From positions 2,795,001 through 2,859,000 of the forward strand of contig NZ_CP130322.1 in the NCBI RefSeq assembly GCF_033025475.1: a stretch of DNA of 64,000 nucleotides, in the 5' to 3' direction. Both the position numbers and the translations under genes were made by a program. A model generated the notes under the pieces. It did no database searches. It was not told the origin of the DNA and saw nothing but the letters and a program-made list of their open reading frames with translations. This stretch comes from Sphingomonas sp. C3-2. Lineage in GTDB: Bacteria; Pseudomonadota; Alphaproteobacteria; Sphingomonadales; Sphingomonadaceae. Shown here piece by piece: positions 1 through 8,574 of this stretch; positions within the stretch are counted from its first letter, which is position 1, and each line of letters begins with the position of its first letter.

Positions 1-1
1 G

Positions 2-790
2 GCGTCGGGCGACGGGCTGTACGCCAATGTGGTGCGCGATCCGGCCTGGCCCGAGGATTCGCCCTCGGTTTCCGCGCATAACGAGGCGATCCGCCAGTAT
101 GCGCTGCAATATATGCAGTCGAAATTCGCCGATCGCCCCGACCTGATCGCGAAACTGACGCCCGATTATCCGGTGTTCGGCAAACGCATCACGCTCGACA
201 ATGGCTGGTTCGACGCGCTTGGCCGCGACAATGTGAGCCTCGAATCCGACGCGATCGCCGAAGTGCTGCCCCATGCCATTCGCATGGCCGACGGGCGCGA
301 GATCGCGGTCGACATCATCGTTTGCGCGACCGGGTTCAACGTATCCGACATGGTGGGCGGAAAGACCTTTATCGGGCGCGGCGGGCGCAGCCTTGCCGAC
401 GAATGGGGCACCGATGACGCGCGGTCCTATATGGGTATCACCATGCCGGGCTATCCCAACCTGTTCTACACGGTGGGGCCGAACAGCGCACCCAATCACG
501 CGGCCGGACAGAATCTGATTTCCGAGACGCAGATCCATTACATCATCGAATGCCTCGACGCGCTGCAAAGCCGCAAGGCCGCGAGCCTTGAACCCTCGCA
601 AGCCGCGTTCGACGCGTGGAACGCCAAGATCGACGGGCAATTGGCGAAGATGATCTGGAGCCACCCCAAGGCCAATGGCTATTACAAGAATAGCCGGGGC
701 CGGAATTTCATGTCCTTCCCATTCCGTCTGGTCGACTACTGGACCTGGACGCGCGCGCCCGAGCTGGACCAGTTCGAATTCCATAGCTGA
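2..790 (+). CDS. Flavin-containing (Baeyer-Villiger type) monooxygenase, C-terminal part
   Basis: The frame is open from the left edge, so the true start lies outside the window and about 262 residues of the C-terminal half are visible. Family signatures seen are a DNGW segment followed by RDNV, then DIIVCATGF, then ITMPGYPNLFYTVGPNS followed by a histidine a few residues on. These are typical of class B flavoprotein monooxygenases, which use FAD and NADPH to insert oxygen next to a ketone. The N-terminal FAD-binding Rossmann motif is off-window. A Baeyer-Villiger enzyme (cyclohexanone, phenylacetone or steroid type) is more likely than an N- or S-oxygenating FMO, but the substrate cannot be read from the sequence. 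The next gene begins about 190 bp downstream. Confidence 0.85.
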   Translation, partial: ASGDGLYANVVRDPAWPEDSPSVSAHNEAIRQYALQYMQSKFADRPDLIAKLTPDYPVFGKRITLDNGWFDALGRDNVSLESDAIAEVLPHAIRMADGREIAVDIIVCATGFNVSDMVGGKTFIGRGGRSLADEWGTDDARSYMGITMPGYPNLFYTVGPNSAPNHAAGQNLISETQIHYIIECLDALQSRKAASLEPSQAAFDAWNAKIDGQLAKMIWSHPKANGYYKNSRGRNFMSFPFRLVDYWTWTRAPELDQFEFHS

Positions 791-976
791 TGGGGTGGCG
801 GCGGCCGGTGCCAGCCGGCCGCCGCCACACGAATCATTGCCTCTACATTGTGTTTAGTGAATGTCTGGCGCGCGCGGCGCGATCGATGCGCTGCCGGAGG
901 AATCTGTGATGCGCCGAAAATTTTGTCCGGTTTTCGCCGTTGCCGCGTCTGAAGGGGCAAGGGGGCGCAGGCACGG

Positions 977-1453
977 GTGACGATCGAAAGGATCATGGCA
1001 AAGGCAAAGCGCGTCCTGTTGCGTCGCGGCGTTCCGGCTGATGACGTCGACGATCTGGTGCACGATGCCTTTGTGCGGATCACCCAATATGAAAAGGGAC
1101 ATGAAGTGCGGACGCCAGAGGCGCTGTTTGTGACGGCTGCCGTCAACCTGTCGATCGATCGTCAGCGCAGCAATGGACGCTCCCCCTTTTCGCACCGCGC
1201 GGTGGACCTTGAAGCGATCATCGACACCCAGCCCACGCCCGAGGATATCGCGGCGGCACGTGCGCGGCTGACGCATCTGCGCGCGGGGCTTGACCGCCTC
1301 AATGAGAAGACCCGCCGGATCGTCATCGCGCGGCGGCTGGATGGATTGAGCGTGGCCGAGATTGCTGCGCGCGAGGGGCTGTCGATCGCGGCGGTGGAAA
1401 AGCAGATCGCGCGCGCCACGCTGAAGCTGATGCACTGGATGGACGGATGGTAG
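977..1453 (+). CDS. ECF-family RNA polymerase sigma factor (FecI-like)
   Basis: This 158-residue protein has sigma region 2 near residues 20-60 (DDLVHDAFVRI, then a VNLSIDRQR stretch) and region 4 near residues 95-155 (LSVAEIAAREGLS helix-turn-helix). The length and layout fit the iron-starvation or FecI group of ECF sigma factors. The chosen start is GTG at 977; an in-frame ATG at 995 is an alternative. The 3' end overlaps the FecR gene by 7 bp, so the two are translationally coupled. With the FecR protein and an STN-bearing receptor directly downstream, the expected role is to transcribe the receptor operon when the receptor binds its ligand. No convincing FecI-type promoter was identified upstream of the receptor. 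Confidence 0.88.
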   Translation: MTIERIMAKAKRVLLRRGVPADDVDDLVHDAFVRITQYEKGHEVRTPEALFVTAAVNLSIDRQRSNGRSPFSHRAVDLEAIIDTQPTPEDIAAARARLTHLRAGLDRLNEKTRRIVIARRLDGLSVAEIAAREGLSIAAVEKQIARATLKLMHWMDGW

Positions 1454-2421
1454 GTCCGGCCATGCGCGCGCAGAGCGCGATCGATGCCGAAGCCGCAATG
1501 TGGCTGGCGCGGGTGCAGCGGGGGCTGGGCAGCCCCGAACAGGAACGCGCGCTGGCTGACTGGCTGGAGGAGGACGGGCGGCACCGTGCGGCATTTGGCC
1601 GCGCGTGCGAGATCTGGGACCTGATTCCGGGAAGCCTTGAGCCGGCGCTTCTTGATCGCGGGCCCGAGCCGCTGGGCGTTATTGCGCCGCCCAAGGCGCG
1701 GGTGGCCAGGCGCTTGGCCGCGATGGCGATGCTCGCTCTGCTGTTCCTGACGGCGGCGCCCATTTCGGGGCTGCGCGGGGACCGGTACGAGACGGGCACC
1801 GGCGAGCAGCGCATGGTGCGGTTGGCCGATGGCACGCGCGTGACGCTGAATACCAACAGCGCGATCGCGGTGGATTATGATTCAGGGCAGCGCAGCGTAC
1901 GGCTTGAGCGTGGCGAGGCGCTGTTCGAGGTGAGCAAGGATCCGGCGCGCCCCTTTGTGGTGCAGCACCGGCAAGAGCGGGTGCGCGCGCTGGGTACGAC
2001 CTTCGTGGTGCGCGACGGCCGCGAACAGACAGCGGTGACGCTGATCGAAGGGCGGGTGGAGGTGTCGCACAAGCCGAGGGGCGGGACGGGCGCTGCGCGC
2101 CGGATCGCCATCCTCACGCCTGGCGAGCGGATCACGCTGACCGCCAAGGCGGGGGCGGTGGTCGATCATCCGGCGCTCAACATCGTCACGGCATGGCAAA
2201 AGGGCGAGGTGATGTTCGATGACACGCGGCTGATCGACGCAGCCGCCGAATTCAATCGCTATGTCGATGACCGGGAAATCGTGATGGACCCATCGGTGGC
2301 CTCGGTTCGGCTATCGGGGGTGTTTGCCACGCGCGATCCGATGCAGTTCGCCGAGACGGTGGCTTTGCTCCATCAATTGAATGTCGAGATCAGGGGCAAT
2401 GAAATACACTTAAGCCGATAA
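1447..2421 (+). CDS. FecR-family anti-sigma factor / signal transducer
   Basis: This 324-residue protein has an N-terminal sigma-binding DUF4880-like helical domain (about residues 12-60, with WLARVQRG and ADWLEEDGRHRAAF). One membrane segment follows at about 90-108, then a periplasmic FecR domain (about 115-215, LADGTRVTLNTNSAI and RGEALFEV). A C-terminal DUF4974-like domain at about 250-320 would contact the receptor's STN domain. In the Fec paradigm this protein holds the sigma factor and releases or activates it when the receptor signals. Its start overlaps the sigma gene; an ATG five codons in (1462) is an alternative start. The receptor follows after a 104-bp AT-rich gap. Confidence 0.9.
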   Translation: MVGPAMRAQSAIDAEAAMWLARVQRGLGSPEQERALADWLEEDGRHRAAFGRACEIWDLIPGSLEPALLDRGPEPLGVIAPPKARVARRLAAMAMLALLFLTAAPISGLRGDRYETGTGEQRMVRLADGTRVTLNTNSAIAVDYDSGQRSVRLERGEALFEVSKDPARPFVVQHRQERVRALGTTFVVRDGREQTAVTLIEGRVEVSHKPRGGTGAARRIAILTPGERITLTAKAGAVVDHPALNIVTAWQKGEVMFDDTRLIDAAAEFNRYVDDREIVMDPSVASVRLSGVFATRDPMQFAETVALLHQLNVEIRGNEIHLSR

Positions 2422-2512
2422 AAAATAATGAAATAATAAAAATGTCCGAAATCCTCGGATCAGCCGTCTTCATAAATACAAGGCGAAGCTTCGATAATCG
2501 CTGAATTTTTAT

Positions 2513-2520
2513 GGAGAGGG
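2513..2520 (+). promoter_or_regulatory. Shine-Dalgarno that fixes the start of the first TonB receptor
   Basis: GGAGAGGG lies 5 bp before the ATG at 2526. The upstream in-frame ATG at 2511 overlaps this site, so the downstream ATG is the better start and gives a clean signal peptide. Confidence 0.7.
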
Positions 2521-2525
2521 CGTCC

Positions 2526-5093
2526 ATGATCTTTTCGAATGTTGTTCGGTTGTCTTTGGGTGTTTCTGTGCTTGCATCGGCAGCGATCTATTCCGCGCCG
2601 GTTCATGCGCAGGCGAGCTATACGGTCAACCTTCCTGCGCAGTCGCTTGGGACGTCGCTCCGCGCGCTGGGGAGCGCGATGGGGGTTTCAATCGCCTTCG
2701 ATCCCAAGACCGTGCGCAACCGCCCGGCCCCCGCGCTGCGCGGCGCGTTCACGGCGCGCGAGGGCCTGGACAAGCTGTTGCGCGGCAGTGGCCTGGCGGC
2801 GCGACCGACAGCGAACGGATCCTATCTCATCCTCGCCGAACCCGAGGAGCGCCCGCGCGTCCATGCGATTGCGCAGCGCACCATGCCGGTACCGGTAGCG
2901 GCGGCTGCTGCCGCCGCACCGGCGCAGGCCGCCGCGCCCGTTGAAGCGCGGGCGGCCGTGTCGGATGCGCCGGTGATCGAGGACATCGTGGTTACCGCGC
3001 AGAAGCGCGAGGAGAATCTGCAGGATACGCCGATTTCGATCGCGGTCATGACATCGGATTCGCTGGAACAGCGGGGCATCAAGGGCGTGACCGACCTGAT
3101 GGGCGGCGCGGTGCCGTCGCTGCGGATGATGCCGATTTCGGGGCGTGCTTCGGCCTTTGCGATCGGGATACGCGGCATGGGCTCGCTCGATGCCGGGTCT
3201 ATCAGCCGTGATGCGTCGGTCGGCCTTTATGTCGACGGCGTCTATCTGGGCCGCGCGCAGGGGCTGGGTTCGGAATTGTTCGAGGTTGAACGGATCGAGG
3301 TGGCGCGCGGGCCGCAGGGCACCTTGTTCGGGCGCAACGCGGTGGGCGGCGCGGTGAGCATCACCTCGAAGAAGCCGACCGGTGAATGGGGCGGCACGCT
3401 GGATGCAGGCGTGCGCAATTTCGACGGCCATAATCTGGGCGCGCATGTGAACCTGCCCGAATTCGCGAACATCAAGGTGAAGCTGGAGGGGGTCTGGTCC
3501 GAGCGCGGCGGCTGGATCGACAACACGCTTGCGGGCGCGTGGGACTGGTATGCCTATGATCGCTACGGCGCGCGCGCGACCGCGCTTTGGGAGCCGACGA
3601 GCGACATTTCGGTGCAATATTCGTTCGACAAGTCTCGCGACAAATCGACCGCGGGCTATTCGCACCTGACTTCCGCCGCGCCGGGCGCGCTGGCGCCGTT
3701 CATCACGCTGGACGAAGGGCGCCAGCGTGTCGGGCGGATGGGCGTTCCGCTCGATCCCAGCGTCGGCAAGACCGAGGGGCACAGCCTGCATGTGACCTGG
3801 GATATCAACAATGCACTGACGCTGCGTTCGATCTCGGCGTACCGCGAACTGAGCCAGTCGCAGTTCGACAATGATACCGGCTTCACGCTCGCTTACCGCC
3901 CCGGCGGCATGACCGCCCGCTACAGCATCGCGAATGTCAATCAGGACCAGTTCAGTCAGGAAATCCAGCTGCTCGGGACGCATGAGCACCTGACCTATGT
4001 TCTTGGCGGCTTCTATTTCGAGGAAGACGCGAATGACCTTGCGCATGTTCTCTATTCGGCGCGGTATAACGCGACCGGGACGGGCATCGAACTGCTCGAT
4101 CCGATGACGGGCGGCGCCTTTCCTGATCGGGCGAGCGTCAACCATGTCAAGTCGACCGCAGTGTTCGGCCAGGCGACATGGACGCCCGCGATATTGGACG
4201 AGCGTCTGCACCTGACGGGCGGGTTGCGCTGGACGCACGATCGCAAGGAAGGCTCCATGGTCAAGGTGGCCGGCCAGCCGTCATCGCTTGGCTATCAGTT
4301 CGAATCCAAGCGGCTCGATCCTGCGGCGACGATCGCGTTCGACTGGACGCCGGATGTGAACACCTATCTGCGCTGGGGTACCGCCTATCGTTCGGGAGGC
4401 GCCAATTCGCGCTCACCCACCTATCGCAGCTTTGGCGAGGAAGAAGTCGAGAGCTGGGAACTTGGCCTGAAGAGCGAGTTGTTCGACCGGCGCGCGCGAT
4501 TCAACCTCGCCGCCTATCATGCCCGCTTGCGCGACATGCAGATCCTGTTCAACAATCCGGCGGCAGGTTCGGTTACCGAAACCATCAACACCAACCAGCC
4601 CGCGACAATCAAGGGCGTGGAAGCGGATCTGACCGTGGTGCCGGCGCGGGGCGTGACGCTTACCGGAAGCTATGCCTATACCGATTGGAAGGTCCCGCCC
4701 CAGCTCAACCCGTTTACCGGTAATGTCGATCGGGTGGTGCTGATCATCGCGCCCACCCACGCCGCCTCGCTGTCGGCCGATTACCGGCTTGAGCCCTGGT
4801 CCTTCGGCGCGCTGTCGTTCCATGTCGACGCCAATTATTCGAGCGGATTCTACGCCCATCCGACCGACGATACGAAGACCAGTCCCTACTGGCTCCTCAA
4901 CGGGCGGGTGACGCTGGGCGATCTCGATCTGGGCGGGGCGGATGCCTCGGTCTCGCTCTGGGCCAAGAACCTGACCAACACCGCCTATGAGGTCTTCGAT
5001 ATCGGGATCACCGGGCGTGGCACGATCAACGGAGCGATGCGCTATTACAACGAGCCGCGAACCTATGGCGTCGATCTGAAGGTGAAGTTCTGA
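2526..5093 (+). CDS. TonB-dependent receptor with N-terminal STN signalling domain
   Basis: This is an 855-residue outer-membrane active transporter. It has a signal peptide of about 28 residues ending in VHAQ, an STN (secretin/TonB short N-terminal) domain at about 31-105, and an Ala/Pro-rich linker. The TonB box is near 151-160 (IEDIVVTAQK). A plug domain with RGPQGTLFGRNAVGG follows, then a 22-strand-type barrel ending in aromatic KVKF. The STN domain marks it as a transducer that contacts the FecR protein encoded just upstream. TonB-ExbB-ExbD at 37.6-40.1 kb could supply energy. It is a close paralogue of the receptor at 8575-10884, sharing the TonB box, plug, many barrel segments and the C-terminal EPRTYGVD motif, but that copy lacks STN. 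The stop codon overlaps the phosphatase start (TGATG), so both are made together. The ligand is unknown. Confidence 0.92.
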   Translation: MIFSNVVRLSLGVSVLASAAIYSAPVHAQASYTVNLPAQSLGTSLRALGSAMGVSIAFDPKTVRNRPAPALRGAFTAREGLDKLLRGSGLAARPTANGSYLILAEPEERPRVHAIAQRTMPVPVAAAAAAAPAQAAAPVEARAAVSDAPVIEDIVVTAQKREENLQDTPISIAVMTSDSLEQRGIKGVTDLMGGAVPSLRMMPISGRASAFAIGIRGMGSLDAGSISRDASVGLYVDGVYLGRAQGLGSELFEVERIEVARGPQGTLFGRNAVGGAVSITSKKPTGEWGGTLDAGVRNFDGHNLGAHVNLPEFANIKVKLEGVWSERGGWIDNTLAGAWDWYAYDRYGARATALWEPTSDISVQYSFDKSRDKSTAGYSHLTSAAPGALAPFITLDEGRQRVGRMGVPLDPSVGKTEGHSLHVTWDINNALTLRSISAYRELSQSQFDNDTGFTLAYRPGGMTARYSIANVNQDQFSQEIQLLGTHEHLTYVLGGFYFEEDANDLAHVLYSARYNATGTGIELLDPMTGGAFPDRASVNHVKSTAVFGQATWTPAILDERLHLTGGLRWTHDRKEGSMVKVAGQPSSLGYQFESKRLDPAATIAFDWTPDVNTYLRWGTAYRSGGANSRSPTYRSFGEEEVESWELGLKSELFDRRARFNLAAYHARLRDMQILFNNPAAGSVTETINTNQPATIKGVEADLTVVPARGVTLTGSYAYTDWKVPPQLNPFTGNVDRVVLIIAPTHAASLSADYRLEPWSFGALSFHVDANYSSGFYAHPTDDTKTSPYWLLNGRVTLGDLDLGGADASVSLWAKNLTNTAYEVFDIGITGRGTINGAMRYYNEPRTYGVDLKVKF

Positions 5094-6196
5094 TGCGTAG
5101 ATTATGTGTGCGTGCCGCCCTGTCGGCTTCGCTGATATCCGTCGCCGCGATGGCGGGCGCTGCGCCGGGGGTGCGCGAGGCCAGCGTCTTCCGCAAGGAA
5201 ACCGGCGATTATCTGGTCAACTGGAAAGCCGATGACCCCAAGGCACCGGTGGCGATATTCGTGGCCAGCGCGCCCGATCATGCGGCGCCCCGAAAAATGC
5301 TTGTCGAACGCGGCAAGGGGGGCAGCGTCGTCATTCCGGCAAGCGCGGTTACGGGGCGCGGTTATTTCCACGTCGTCGTGAATGGCGGCCGGAAAGACCC
5401 GATGCAGGACGGGATCTGGGCTGGCGAACGGGTGCTGCGTTTCGAGCGCGCATCGAACTTTCGCGATCTGGGCGGCTATGAAACGGCGGACGGGCGGCAT
5501 GTCCGCTGGGGGATGATCTACCGTTCCGGCGCGCCCGCGATGCTGAGTGCGCAGGATCTGGAGCAGGTCGGCCGACTCAACATCACCACCACCATCGATC
5601 TGCGCTCGAACGAGGAGCGGCGGATGACGCCGAGCCTGTTGGCAGATGACGCCAAGCGCCGCACCATCGCCCGCGATTATTCGATGCAGAGCCTGATCCC
5701 CGAAAGCTCGCGCGGAGCGATCGGCCTGCCCAAGATCGGTGGCTATGGCAGCGTGGCCAGCACACTGGCGCCGCTGTTCCGCCAGGTGTTCGACGTGCTC
5801 GAAACCGAGCAGGGCGCGGTGCATTACCACTGCACCGCCGGGCAGGACCGCGCGGGGATGACCAGCGCGCTGATCCTCGCCGCACTGGGTGTCCCGCGCG
5901 AGACGATCCTGCGCGATTACCATCTGTCGACAACCGCGCGGCGCCCGCAATTCGAGATGCCGCCCATCGACCTTTCCAAATTTCCCAACGATCCCATCGC
6001 TGCCTTTTTCGCGAAGGCAAAGGCGGACGGCAGCGACGCCGCGCAGCCGCTATACGGGGAGGACGGGCAGTCGATCCTTGCTGCGACATTCGACATGATC
6101 GATGCACGCTGGGGATCGGTCGACAATTATCTGCGCGAGGTCATCGGCCTGACCGATGGTGATCTAGAAAAATTGCGCGCCAAATATCTCGAATAG
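5093..6196 (+). CDS. Exported PTP-like (tyrosine/dual-specificity type) phosphatase, copy 1
   Basis: This 367-residue protein has a Sec signal peptide of about 23 residues (MAGAAPG). A roughly 95-residue beta-rich N-terminal region follows, then a Y_phosphatase3-type catalytic domain that begins with NFRDLGGY and WGMIYRSG near 122-146. The active-site P-loop is HCTAGQDRAG, with Cys247 and Arg253 in the C(X)5R signature and the usual preceding His246. Enzymes of this group form a cysteinyl-phosphate intermediate; some act on phosphotyrosine and others on phosphoinositides. The lysine common in the phosphoinositide-active loop (AGKDR) is glutamine here. It is translationally coupled to the receptor. 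Export to the periplasm suggests that it dephosphorylates the imported ligand rather than a cytoplasmic protein; that is inference. Confidence 0.85.
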   Translation: MRRLCVRAALSASLISVAAMAGAAPGVREASVFRKETGDYLVNWKADDPKAPVAIFVASAPDHAAPRKMLVERGKGGSVVIPASAVTGRGYFHVVVNGGRKDPMQDGIWAGERVLRFERASNFRDLGGYETADGRHVRWGMIYRSGAPAMLSAQDLEQVGRLNITTTIDLRSNEERRMTPSLLADDAKRRTIARDYSMQSLIPESSRGAIGLPKIGGYGSVASTLAPLFRQVFDVLETEQGAVHYHCTAGQDRAGMTSALILAALGVPRETILRDYHLSTTARRPQFEMPPIDLSKFPNDPIAAFFAKAKADGSDAAQPLYGEDGQSILAATFDMIDARWGSVDNYLREVIGLTDGDLEKLRAKYLE

Positions 6197-6248
6197 GTTC
6201 GTTATTCCCAACGCCCGGTTTCTGGCGCCGGGTTCCCCTGAAAACTTC

Positions 6249-6287
6249 AAGACCATATGGCTCAGGCCATATGGTCTTATTTTTTTG
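6249..6287 (+). terminator. Strong intrinsic terminator after the first receptor-phosphatase operon
   Basis: A perfect 13-bp stem (AAGACCATATGGC with its complement) around a 4-nt TCAG loop is followed directly by an A then a run of T. It lies 52 bp after the phosphatase stop and closes the sigma-fecR-receptor-phosphatase unit. Confidence 0.88.
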
Positions 6288-6478
6288 CGGGCGGCGTGGA
6301 GGCGGGGCGTGGAGGGCTTCTGTGTCAAAAAGCCACCGTTCGGGATGCGCCGTCGTTGCTGTCTGTAGCGGCTCACGACCAAAGCCGGACTGTTCGGATA
6401 CGCCGACAAAGCGGCGATTGTTCGAAACGGCAGGTCACGACCATTGCGGACATTAGCAACTGCTGCAAAGTTGCTGCC

Positions 6479-6739
6479 ATGGCCACTCATGCGATTGCGA
6501 AAATAGGACTGGGGGTTCTGGCCTGTGTGGTCGCAGGTAGCGCTGCTGCGGTTCTACATTACGAGGCGCATGCTCCGCAGTTCGTGGTCATCTGCGCGAT
6601 AGCATTGCCTGCAATCGCGGTGGCGCTTGCATTTTGGAAGAAAGCGCTCGTCCGTTTGTTTGCGAGTATCGGTCTGGCTGGGGTTGCATATTTTTCGGCA
6701 CTTTGGGTAGCGATAGGCGTCTTCCACGATGGTCCTTAA
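6479..6739 (+). CDS. Small hypothetical membrane protein
   Basis: The predicted protein is 86 residues, with three hydrophobic segments at about 8-26, 31-50 and 57-80 and a short basic stretch (WKKALVRLF) between the second and third. The frame is open further upstream to 6257, but that extension crosses the terminator hairpin and reads as low-quality protein, so the ATG at 6479 was chosen. There is no good Shine-Dalgarno before it. I do not recognise the family. It sits alone between the two receptor-phosphatase modules, and nothing in the context tells its role. Confidence 0.42.
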   Translation: MATHAIAKIGLGVLACVVAGSAAAVLHYEAHAPQFVVICAIALPAIAVALAFWKKALVRLFASIGLAGVAYFSALWVAIGVFHDGP

Positions 6740-7193
6740 GCTAATGTCCGCTTTTCACCCAAACCGGACCTCGTGGAGGCCGATGGCAACGTCCGCTCCC
6801 CCGGTAGCGTTGCCGATCGGGCGCATCTCTCCGTATCCGGCACCTGACGGGCGTTCACGGCCGGAATTCGTCAACGCGGTCGATGCACCCGGCATGAGAG
6901 ATGTGCGCTCAGATTTTTGGAAAATTTCTGCTGCAATTCCCTGATACAGTCGTTCGGGATATTCGCCGGCACCTAAAGAACAGCCGCTCCGACCATATGA
7001 CGCGGCGCGTTTGAACGTCCGCGATGACGCCCATGCCGTGTGGCTGCCTCGCCGCAGGCTGTTCGATCGGGCGCTCTTGCTCCAGTCCCGACTATCGAGC
7101 AATTGTAGCATTTTGCTGGCCATGGTTGGTCAGCGTCACCGGGCTCGGCGATGCGCGCGCCCAACCAGCGAGGCGCTCCTGCCGACGAAGACC
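6740..7193. other. Intergenic stretch without a convincing gene
   Basis: This 454-bp stretch between the small membrane gene and the double TetR regulator has short open frames on both strands, but none has a ribosome site or a recognisable domain. Near 6740-6775 it carries a short frame reading LMSAFHPNRT, a phrase I associate with dispersed repeat-derived pseudo-proteins in sphingomonads; that association is from memory. The rest looks non-coding and probably holds the promoter of the regulator. Confidence 0.4.
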
Positions 7194-8429
7194 ATGATGA
7201 AGGATGTGCCGGGCGCGAGGATGGTGGAGGCGGGTGCGGCAGACTGGCCCGCGCTGGCCACCGCCGCGCGTAATCTTGTGGCCGAGCGTGGGCTTCGTGG
7301 GCTCAGTCTGCGCGCCGTGGCGGGTGCCAGCGGTTGGACGATGGGCGAGATCGGCTATCGTGTCGGCAAGAAGGAGCAGTTGATCGCATTGTTGCTGGAG
7401 GCCGAGCGGGCGGCCAGCGATGCGGCCGATCACCGATGGATCGACCGGCTTTCATCTGTGCCCAGCTTCAGCGGCGCGACACTGGCTGCTGTTGTGTCCG
7501 GCTACCTCGACGATACCGCGATCAACCGGCGAGAGGCGGCGATCTTCTGGGAGGAACTGTTGCTGGAGGCGGGCATTGATCCCAGCCTGCATGCGCTCGT
7601 GACGCCATGGATTGAAGAGCGTGAGCGCTTTTGGCGGCAACTGCTGATCAACCGTCATCCGAAGGCCGAAGCTCTCGCCCGGGTGATCATGAAATATGTG
7701 GTGGGCGAACAGCTCTACAGTGTCGTGCTTGGCGCTGACCCGTCTTATCGGTTGATGCGCGATATGGGCATCCGACGACTCTGTGGCGGCATTCTGGCGG
7801 ACGCGCAGGCCATGGAGAGCGATCTGTTCGATCATCTTATCGATATGCTTGCACCTACAGAGCCGATTGCGAACTTTACCAAATCGAGTGCGTGGCCGGT
7901 TGCGCAAACGACCGCAGCGCTCATGCGCGATCGTGGGCTTTCGGCAGTTACGCATCGATCGGTCGCTGCCGCCCTGGGTGTTTCGCCATCGGCTGTCGCC
8001 CACCATTTTCGAACGCATATGGACCTTGTCCGCGCCGGCAACGAAGCGCTCTATGAAGGGTTTCGCGAAAACCTTGATCTTGACGGCGTTCGACGCCGCT
8101 TGCTGCCTGATCCCAAGGAACATGGTGGCGCGATAGGCCACCAGAATGCCGCTGTAGGGTTGTCGCGGGCGACGCATATGATTGCGCTGGCCGGGGCTCG
8201 CGACCCGGCATTCGCGCCGCTTGTCGCGCGGCGACGCAAGGATCGCGGCCAATCCACAAGCCTGTGGGGCGCTGCGCTTTTTGCGCATCCCGAGCGTTAT
8301 GACCGCTGCGCCGCGCAAGTGACTTCCATGGTTCTCGGCGGCGATCTTTTCCTCGCAATGGCCCGCGGTATTGCCAGTACCGGTCGCCTTTCGGCCGTAA
8401 TGAACGATTTCGTCGAACTCGCCAGCTGA
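7194..8429 (+). CDS. Tandem TetR-like regulator with two DNA-binding domains
   Basis: This protein of about 411 residues is roughly twice the normal TetR length. The first TetR-type helix-turn-helix is at about 20-70 (VAERGLRGLSLRAVAGASG, then MGEIGYRVGKKEQLI) and is followed by a ligand-domain-like helical region to about 225. A second helix-turn-helix is at about 237-285 (RDRGLSAVTHRSVAAALGV, then AVAHHFRTHMDLV) and is followed by a second helical region. It therefore looks like an internal duplication or fusion of two TetR units. The chosen start is ATG 7194; 7197 and 7221 are also possible, and the frame is open upstream to a TTG at 7011. It reads toward the second receptor-phosphatase unit 145 bp downstream and is its likely local regulator. 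Confidence 0.8.
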   Translation: MMKDVPGARMVEAGAADWPALATAARNLVAERGLRGLSLRAVAGASGWTMGEIGYRVGKKEQLIALLLEAERAASDAADHRWIDRLSSVPSFSGATLAAVVSGYLDDTAINRREAAIFWEELLLEAGIDPSLHALVTPWIEERERFWRQLLINRHPKAEALARVIMKYVVGEQLYSVVLGADPSYRLMRDMGIRRLCGGILADAQAMESDLFDHLIDMLAPTEPIANFTKSSAWPVAQTTAALMRDRGLSAVTHRSVAAALGVSPSAVAHHFRTHMDLVRAGNEALYEGFRENLDLDGVRRRLLPDPKEHGGAIGHQNAAVGLSRATHMIALAGARDPAFAPLVARRRKDRGQSTSLWGAALFAHPERYDRCAAQVTSMVLGGDLFLAMARGIASTGRLSAVMNDFVELAS

Positions 8430-8560
8430 TCCCGTTCATCGCGGCCGCGCTTGATACGTCTCGTAGTGCTGCGACGTGAAAGGTCATTTGCATGTCGTAT
8501 AAGAAACAGTACATTCGTCATGTTTGTTGACCAGTGACCCAAGATTCGCTGGCGCAACCG

Positions 8561-8570
8561 AGAGAGGGGA
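8561..8570 (+). promoter_or_regulatory. Shine-Dalgarno of the second TonB receptor
   Basis: AGAGAGGGGA precedes two adjacent ATG codons at 8572 and 8575. Spacing favours 8575, with 5 bp between AGGGG and the ATG. It closely resembles the site in front of the first receptor. Confidence 0.65.
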
Positions 8571-8574
8571 CATG

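Noticed and set aside
2422-2510. FecI-type promoter (GAAAT and CGTC boxes) before the first receptor
   Set aside because: GAAAT and CGTC are present, but the spacing is about 12 bp, shorter than the 16-17 bp expected for this sigma group.
6257-6478. Upstream extension of the small membrane gene
   Set aside because: It would start inside a strong terminator, and its residues look like random translation.
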